In this document: in pieces, positions 6,639-10,314 of the stretch
Layout: the number at the start of each line of letters is the position of its first letter
Position numbering within the stretch: position 1 is the stretch's first letter
From: Acidobacteriaceae bacterium
GTDB lineage: Bacteria > Acidobacteriota > Terriglobia > Terriglobales > Acidobacteriaceae
Assembly (NCBI GenBank): GCA_003165455.1
Contig: PLUJ01000179.1
Coordinates: forward strand, 11,956 to 22,269
Direction of reading: 5' to 3'
DNA length: 10,314 bases
Notes under the pieces: model-generated
The model's database searches: none
What the model saw: the letters and a program-made list of their open reading frames with translations, nothing else
What the model was told of the DNA's origin: nothing
Program-made: the position numbers and the translations under genes

Positions 6639-6912
6639 GGGAAATAGCTCTAGGGATCCTCTGCCTATATCGAGAAGGTTGGCCGGTTGTGTTGATTCAT
6701 TGTCGCCTTCTGATGATTTCAAGCACAGGCGGCGGCTTGGGAAGAATCGAAGCCGAGACGCCAGTCGACTAAAGGGCGGGGAGTAAAGGACTAGCCCACT
6801 AGGGTCTTTTTAGCATGTCCTTTCGGTACTATCCGATTCCATTCCGAACCGGCACACTATCCTTTCCACTTTTCCAGTTTAGAAGTCGCCAGAACACCGA
6901 AAGTCGATCTCT

Positions 6913-8556
6913 ATGAAACGCTCCCCCACTCACTGGAGTAGGCCTGCCGTCCTGCTTATCGTTTCGGCGATGGTTTTAGCCACCATGGTGGGCTGCCAGG
7001 GATTCAGTTCGGGGAAAGCGGCCGGCCAAGGCGCACCGCAACCTGCATCTTCCGAAGATCTAACTCCCACACCCAGCAGCATTACCTTTGGAAATGTCCA
7101 AGTCGGCACGAGCCAGTCTCAGACGGACACGCTTACCAATACGGGAGGAAGCACTCTCACCCTATCCCAGGCGACAACGAGCGGCGCGCGGTTTAGCTTC
7201 AAGGGTTTCACCTTGCCCGTGACTTTGGCGGCTGGACAAAGCACGACCGTGAGCATTCTTTTTGCACCCTCCTCGGTGGGAGCTGCCAACGGCAGTTTGT
7301 CACTTACGGATGACTCGTCGGGAACTCCACTCGTCCTACCTCTTTCCGGCAATGCGGTCGCGGTTGGGAGTTTGGTTGGAACGCCCACCAGTTTTTCCTT
7401 TGGCACCGTGCAAGTGGGCGCCAGCCAGACCCAGACTGAAACTTTGACCAATACGGGTGGCGAGAGCCTCACGATCACGCAAGCCGCAGTTACAGGTATA
7501 GGCTTCAGTGATGTTGGCCTCACGTTTCCGTTAATCCTGACGCCAGGACAAAGCTCGACCTTCAATGTGGTTTTTGCGCCTTCTATCGCTGGCGCGAGTA
7601 ATGGACTGCTCTCTCTGACCGTCGGCGGATCGACCACTACGTTTGACATGGCCCTTTCCGGTACGGGAGCGACGCCTGCAAGCCTGACCGCAAATCCGTC
7701 GACGCTAACGTTCAAAGGCGTGGAAGTCGGCAAGAGTCAAACACAAAGCGCCACTGTCACAAACATTGGAGGGTCCGCGGCCATGATCTCTCAGGATTCG
7801 GTGGCTGGAACAGGATTCAGTATTTCGGGGTTGAATACGCCTTTCACTCTATTCCCGGGACAAAGCGCGACAGTCAGCGTGACCTTCGCACCTCTGACTT
7901 CGGGATCGGTGAGCGGAAGCGTCGCGATTGCGTCGAATGCCACCAATTCGAATCTCGTGATATCGCTGAACGGATCCGCGACCGGCGGAACTCAAGGACA
8001 ATTGAGCGTTAGTCCCACGACGATCAGCGTCGGCAACGTCACCGTGGGCCTCAGCGGCAGTCAATCGGGCACGATCACCGCCAGCGTCGCAACCGTAACG
8101 GTTTCCTCCGCCAGTGTGGCAAGTTCGGAGTTCACCATCAGTGGATTGTCTTTCCCCGTCGTTCTTCACGCAGGGCAATCCGCGAATTTTACGGTGACCT
8201 TCACGCCGCAAAGCAGCGGGCTTGCGTCGGCCGGCGCGTCCTTTACCAGCGACGCATCGAACTCCATCGCATCTTTCACAGTTGCAGGAACTGGGGTTGC
8301 CGCGCCCGTTTACAATGTGAATCTCTCCTGGACGGCCAGCACTTCTCCCAAGATCGTTGGCTATAACGTCTATCGCCGCACAGGAACTAGCGGAAGCTTT
8401 GCGCAAATCAACAGCACGCTCGATGCACTGACCTCTTATAACGATACGACTGTCATCGATGGGCAGACATACTATTATGAGACCACTGCGGTCAACTCAA
8501 GCGGAGAGGAGAGCGCAGCCTCACAATCGGTCAGAGCTGTAATTCCTGCTCCATGA
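6913..8556 (+). CDS. Predicted lipoprotein with four ASH/HYDIN-type repeats and a C-terminal fibronectin III domain
   Basis: This is a surface or periplasmic protein of unknown partner, 547 aa. The N-terminus has basic residues, a hydrophobic core and VGC at 26-28; Cys28 is the only Cys, so lipidation is likely though Met at -3 makes the lipobox imperfect. A Gly/Ala/Pro linker runs to about 52. Four Ig-like 'choice-of-anchor D'/ASH repeats follow at about 55-147, 156-251, 259-354 and 363-461. Each has a start like FGxVxVGxSQxQ, the middle NTGG (lost in repeat 4), and AGQS/PGQS followed by FAP. Repeat starts are 104, 104 and 106 residues apart. A fibronectin III domain covers about 466-545 (VNLSWTAS, GYNVYRR, YYYETTAVNSSGEES). 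Such repeats usually mediate protein or glycan contacts. No clear Shine-Dalgarno precedes the ATG, but the signal sequence supports it. It stands alone, with large non-coding flanks. Confidence 0.88.
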   Translation: MKRSPTHWSRPAVLLIVSAMVLATMVGCQGFSSGKAAGQGAPQPASSEDLTPTPSSITFGNVQVGTSQSQTDTLTNTGGSTLTLSQATTSGARFSFKGFTLPVTLAAGQSTTVSILFAPSSVGAANGSLSLTDDSSGTPLVLPLSGNAVAVGSLVGTPTSFSFGTVQVGASQTQTETLTNTGGESLTITQAAVTGIGFSDVGLTFPLILTPGQSSTFNVVFAPSIAGASNGLLSLTVGGSTTTFDMALSGTGATPASLTANPSTLTFKGVEVGKSQTQSATVTNIGGSAAMISQDSVAGTGFSISGLNTPFTLFPGQSATVSVTFAPLTSGSVSGSVAIASNATNSNLVISLNGSATGGTQGQLSVSPTTISVGNVTVGLSGSQSGTITASVATVTVSSASVASSEFTISGLSFPVVLHAGQSANFTVTFTPQSSGLASAGASFTSDASNSIASFTVAGTGVAAPVYNVNLSWTASTSPKIVGYNVYRRTGTSGSFAQINSTLDALTSYNDTTVIDGQTYYYETTAVNSSGEESAASQSVRAVIPAP

Positions 8557-8723
8557 AGTGTTTCGAGGGCGTTGCGACATCTTCCAGGAATCAAAGGCCG
8601 TCAGGTGAGCTTACGGAGTTCAATACCCAGCAATGGATTTCTTCTTGCGCTTCAGCACCTCTCACGGGTTGCAAGGCCCTGCAATCCTGAGGGTAATGAC
8701 CGCGCAATGATGCAGCAAGTTTC

Positions 8724-8737
8724 TGCAACATGTTGCA
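8724..8737. promoter_or_regulatory. 14-bp perfect palindrome TGCAACATGTTGCA
   Basis: It is fully symmetrical with no spacer. Nearby are another TGCA (8711) and an 8-bp palindrome ATTGCAAT (8742-8749), so TGCA-type half-sites cluster here. It is a good candidate for a dimeric regulator site; no regulator is known. Confidence 0.45.
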
Positions 8738-8783
8738 CCGCATTGCAATATACTTGGGGATCCGGTGACTCCCCAGCGTAAAA

Positions 8784-8799
8784 CCTTTATCGATAAAGG
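8784..8799. promoter_or_regulatory. 16-bp perfect palindrome CCTTTATCGATAAAGG
   Basis: It is fully symmetrical without a spacer, with two further pairing positions beyond one mismatch on each side. A given 16-bp palindrome has about a 1 in 65,000 chance per position in random sequence, so it is unlikely by chance in a region this size. Operator or DNA-structure role is inferred. Confidence 0.5.
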
Positions 8800-8933
8800 A
8801 TTTCGCTTTCGCGTGTGCAACCCGTGCTCGAATGCAGCTATAGGTTGTACCCCTAAGTGTATTCCCCTCTTCGATTTGCAAGCTCGGACCTCTCTTTATC
8901 AACCGCCTCTCAGGCTAATATTTTCAAACGAAA

Positions 8934-8952
8934 GTAACTTACAATTAGTTAC
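8934..8952. promoter_or_regulatory. Operator-like inverted repeat GTAACT-N7-AGTTAC
   Basis: Perfect 6-bp arms and a 7-nt centre form a 19-bp AT-rich symmetrical site. It overlaps a direct repeat TTACAAT (8939 and 8949). This is the size and shape of sites used by winged-helix regulators, but no family can be assigned. Confidence 0.45.
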
Positions 8953-9291
8953 AATCTAGAGCTTGCAACGAACTGCAAACCGAGGTATGCTCTGAGCTGT
9001 CATCCCACCATTAAAAAGGTAATTTTAACTGGAGGTCCTTCGATTTAATGGGAGGATTTCCGAAGAAAGATGAAGATAGACGAAACAGGCAATTCGTTTC
9101 TGAGTGGCAGGTTGCAACATCCCCCCGATTCTGCCGGTAAACATAGGAGGCACGGAGTAGTAAAGTCCGGCCTCTCGACTGTGTGGTTGGTTTTGGAATT
9201 TCCCCCGGTTCAATTCCCCCTTTAGATCTCACGGCGAGATCGATTAGTTAAGAGCTTTGTGTTTCTTATTCGCACCCGTATCGATTTTTTG

Positions 9292-9312
9292 AAGTCACAT
9301 CATTTGTGACTT
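9292..9312 (+). promoter_or_regulatory. RBS-adjacent hairpin AAGTCACA-N5-TGTGACTT
   Basis: A perfect 8-bp stem with a 5-nt loop ends one base before the GAGGG ribosome-binding site (9314-9318) of the UpxY gene. Such a stem could gate translation, pause RNA polymerase or load the antiterminator, or act as a DNA operator. The half-site order is the reverse of a CRP site, so CRP is not suggested. Confidence 0.5.
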
Positions 9313-9325
9313 AGAGGGCGAAGCT

Positions 9326-9889
9326 ATGGGCATTAGCAGCTTAAATTTGGGTTCCGAGCCGGCGCCGCAGGTCAGCGAACCAGGAGCCATCGGCATTGGA
9401 AGTTGGTATGGCCTGCAAACTCGTCCCCGGCATGAGAAGATTGTCTCTCAGAGACTGGAGGAACGGGGTGTAACCACGTTTCTCCCGTTGCTTACTGAAA
9501 CGCGCCGATGGAGCGACCGAAAAAAAATTGTCCAAGTGCCGCTGTTTAGCTGTTATGTGTTCGCGAAATTTGCGCCGGAACGCTCAGAGCGGCTACGCGT
9601 TTTGCGGGTCGAAGGTGTGTTTGGGTTCGTCGGCGCCGGGGGAGAAGGGGCATCGATTCCCGACGAGCAAATTGACGCAGTCCGCAATCTGATTGAAGCC
9701 AAGCTGAAGTGGTCGAGCCATCCATTTCTTAAAATCGGCCAGCGAGTCCGAATCCGAAGTGGTGCTCTCAACGGAATCGAAGGCATCCTCATCGCGCGCA
9801 ATGGCGATCGCACTCTGGTGATCTCTGTCGATGCAATCCAGCGCTCACTGGCGGTGCGGGTGGAAGGTTATGAAGTCGAGGCGGTTTGA
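9326..9889 (+). CDS. UpxY/RfaH-like specialised NusG paralogue (transcription antiterminator)
   Basis: This cytoplasmic elongation factor binds RNA polymerase and lets it read through long operons, usually those for capsule, LPS or EPS; it has 187 aa. Residues 1-25 are a non-conserved extension. The NGN domain spans about 26-125: WYGLQTRPRHEKIV, then LEERGVTTFLPLL, RRWSDRKKIVQVPLFSCYVFAKF (split: RRWSDRKK, VPLFSCYVFAKF), and VEGVFGFVG. The KOW domain is at about 136-186 (KIGQRVRIRSGALNGIEGIL, ending VRVEGYEVEAV). The start has GAGGG with 7-nt spacing and is the only Met near the N-terminus. Family members are commonly the first gene of a polysaccharide operon, which fits the EPS export genes in this window. 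It could also be a LoaP-like factor; general NusG is unlikely because no secE, rpl or other housekeeping neighbour is present. Confidence 0.9.
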   Translation: MGISSLNLGSEPAPQVSEPGAIGIGSWYGLQTRPRHEKIVSQRLEERGVTTFLPLLTETRRWSDRKKIVQVPLFSCYVFAKFAPERSERLRVLRVEGVFGFVGAGGEGASIPDEQIDAVRNLIEAKLKWSSHPFLKIGQRVRIRSGALNGIEGILIARNGDRTLVISVDAIQRSLAVRVEGYEVEAV

Positions 9890-9966
9890 AAGCCCTCTTG
9901 TTCCCGTTTACTTTAGCCTTTTAGTGTTAGATTCTTCGTCTGACCTCTTTTAGAGATACATTCCCT

Positions 9967-10314
9967 TTGGCAGAAATCGATTCCATCTTGGCGCAGATTC
10001 CGACTGCTCGGTTATTGGTGGTGAGCCGGGAAGCAAATCTTGTCCATTTGCTGTGCTCCATTTCAGACTCTGCTTCGTGGCAAGTTGATATTGCTTCCAA
10101 TGGATGGGAGGCCATGGAGCGTGTGCAGTCTGGCAATGCGAACCGTGTGCTGTTGTTGGATATTTCTGCGGGAGATGACGACACGCTGCACTTCATGCGC
10201 TGGCTGCGGAAGCTTCGTCCTGAAGTTCCGGTAATCGCAGTCTGCCATGCAGAGGACGCCGCGCTGGCCGATGAAGCTTTGGAACTGGGCGCCGAGGACG
10301 TTCTGTTTCGGCCC
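9967..10314 (+). CDS. Protein with an atypical N-terminal response-regulator receiver domain (continues beyond window)
   Basis: The first 116 residues are visible and the frame is still open at the end. The receiver fold is recognisable: beta1 RLLVVSRE (15-22), beta3 RVLLLDIS with the phospho-acceptor position D65, beta4 VPVIAVC (87-93) and beta5 GAEDVLFRP (108-116). Key residues differ from CheY: the acidic pair in beta1 is S20-R21, the Thr/Ser switch position is C93, and the conserved Lys is R115. It therefore may not be phosphorylated normally. The TTG start at 9967 is chosen because no ATG is in frame before beta1; the frame is open back to 9931, so CTG or ATT starts are possible. It lies 77 nt after the UpxY gene, same strand, likely co-transcribed. 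An output domain such as a sigma-54 AAA+ domain would be typical at EPS loci but is not seen here. Confidence 0.75.
   Translation, partial: MAEIDSILAQIPTARLLVVSREANLVHLLCSISDSASWQVDIASNGWEAMERVQSGNANRVLLLDISAGDDDTLHFMRWLRKLRPEVPVIAVCHAEDAALADEALELGAEDVLFRP

Larger units (their letters stand above)
6354..6912. other. 559-nt non-coding region between divergent genes
   Basis: It lies between the minus-strand ferritin-like gene and the plus-strand lipoprotein gene, so it should hold both promoters. Short open frames here overlap each other and show no domain pattern. Two clear inverted repeats are listed separately. TCGTAC (6486-6491) and GTACGA (6519-6524) form a wider inverted pair. A weak GCCC/GGGT stem followed by five T at about 6795-6813 might end a small plus-strand transcript, but this is faint. 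No convincing promoter hexamers are seen. Confidence 0.5.
8557..9325. other. 769-nt palindrome-rich non-coding region upstream of the UpxY gene
   Basis: Small open frames here (for example 8572-8781 plus and 9011-9232 minus) have no recognisable pattern. The region holds four exact symmetrical sequences listed separately, a GC hairpin at 8755-8775 (TGGGGA-N9-TCCCCA), and a bulged stem at about 9148-9176 (GAGGC-a-CGG paired with CCG-GCCTC). It is probably the promoter and long leader of the downstream antiterminator gene and any operon it heads. No clear promoter hexamers were identified. Confidence 0.6.

Noticed and set aside
6790..6815. Possible intrinsic terminator with a T-run upstream of the lipoprotein gene
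   Set aside because: The stem is only about four pairs with one G-U, and no upstream transcript is identified.
7119..7733. 204-codon minus-strand open frame inside the ASH-repeat gene
   Set aside because: It mirrors the repeats of the plus-strand gene, and its Val/Pro-rich translation is what the antisense of Thr/Gly/Ser codons gives.
7849..8406. 185-codon minus-strand open frame inside the same gene
   Set aside because: It is Arg/Cys/Gly-rich with no motif and is explained as an antisense shadow of the repeats and fibronectin domain.
8572..8781. Short plus-strand open frame after the lipoprotein gene
   Set aside because: There is no RBS, no motif, and it spans the palindromes of the regulatory region.
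9207..9221. GGTTCAATTCC resembling a tRNA T-loop
   Set aside because: Flanking bases do not form the T-stem, and no acceptor, D or anticodon arm can be drawn upstream.
9292..9312. TCACA/TGTGA halves resembling a CRP site
   Set aside because: The half-sites are in reversed order and the spacing is 5, unlike TGTGA-N6-TCACA.

Overview
The window looks like part of the chromosome of a Gram-negative, diderm soil-type bacterium, most likely an Acidobacteriota (Terriglobia/Koribacter-like). This rests on the gene style: an outer-membrane polysaccharide export set, an UpxY-type NusG paralogue, a Tat-exported ferritin-like protein, a lipoprotein built of ASH/HYDIN-type Ig repeats, and a minimal TatA. 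No rRNA or marker gene is present, so the taxonomy is inference.

Layout. (a) 1-3467, minus strand: a tight exopolysaccharide (EPS) export operon. In transcription order it holds a short Wza/EpsE-like export protein (3467-2841), a 508-aa outer-membrane beta-barrel (2836-1310) starting 4 nt after the previous stop, and a GumC/Wzz-type chain-length protein (1267 to beyond the window start, C-terminus missing). (b) 3468-4138: a 671-nt non-coding stretch upstream of that operon, with inverted and direct repeats. (c) 4139-4909, minus: an unrecognised 256-aa protein with two helical repeats followed by six beta-strand repeats in Ser/Gly linkers; a long hairpin follows its stop. (d) 5207-5401 and 5535-6353, minus: a 64-aa TatA directly downstream of a Tat-signal, diiron ferritin-like protein, with a 10-bp-stem hairpin between them. 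(e) 6354-6912: non-coding, with hairpins. (f) 6913-8556, plus: a predicted lipoprotein with four ASH-type repeats and a C-terminal fibronectin III domain. (g) 8557-9325: a 769-nt non-coding region unusually rich in perfect palindromes. (h) 9326-9889, plus: an UpxY/RfaH-like specialised antiterminator. (i) 9967 to the window end, plus: the start of a protein with an atypical response-regulator receiver domain.

How it may work together. The minus-strand operon supplies the envelope-spanning export machine for a polysaccharide. The plus-strand UpxY gene typically marks the start of a long polysaccharide operon, and the receiver protein after it is a plausible EPS regulator. The window therefore probably sits inside one large EPS/biofilm locus, with export genes going one way, regulatory genes going the other, and several surface or periplasmic proteins between. 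The least explained items are the strand-repeat protein (c), the palindrome-dense leader (g), the degenerate receiver (i) and the ferritin-like/TatA pair (d).
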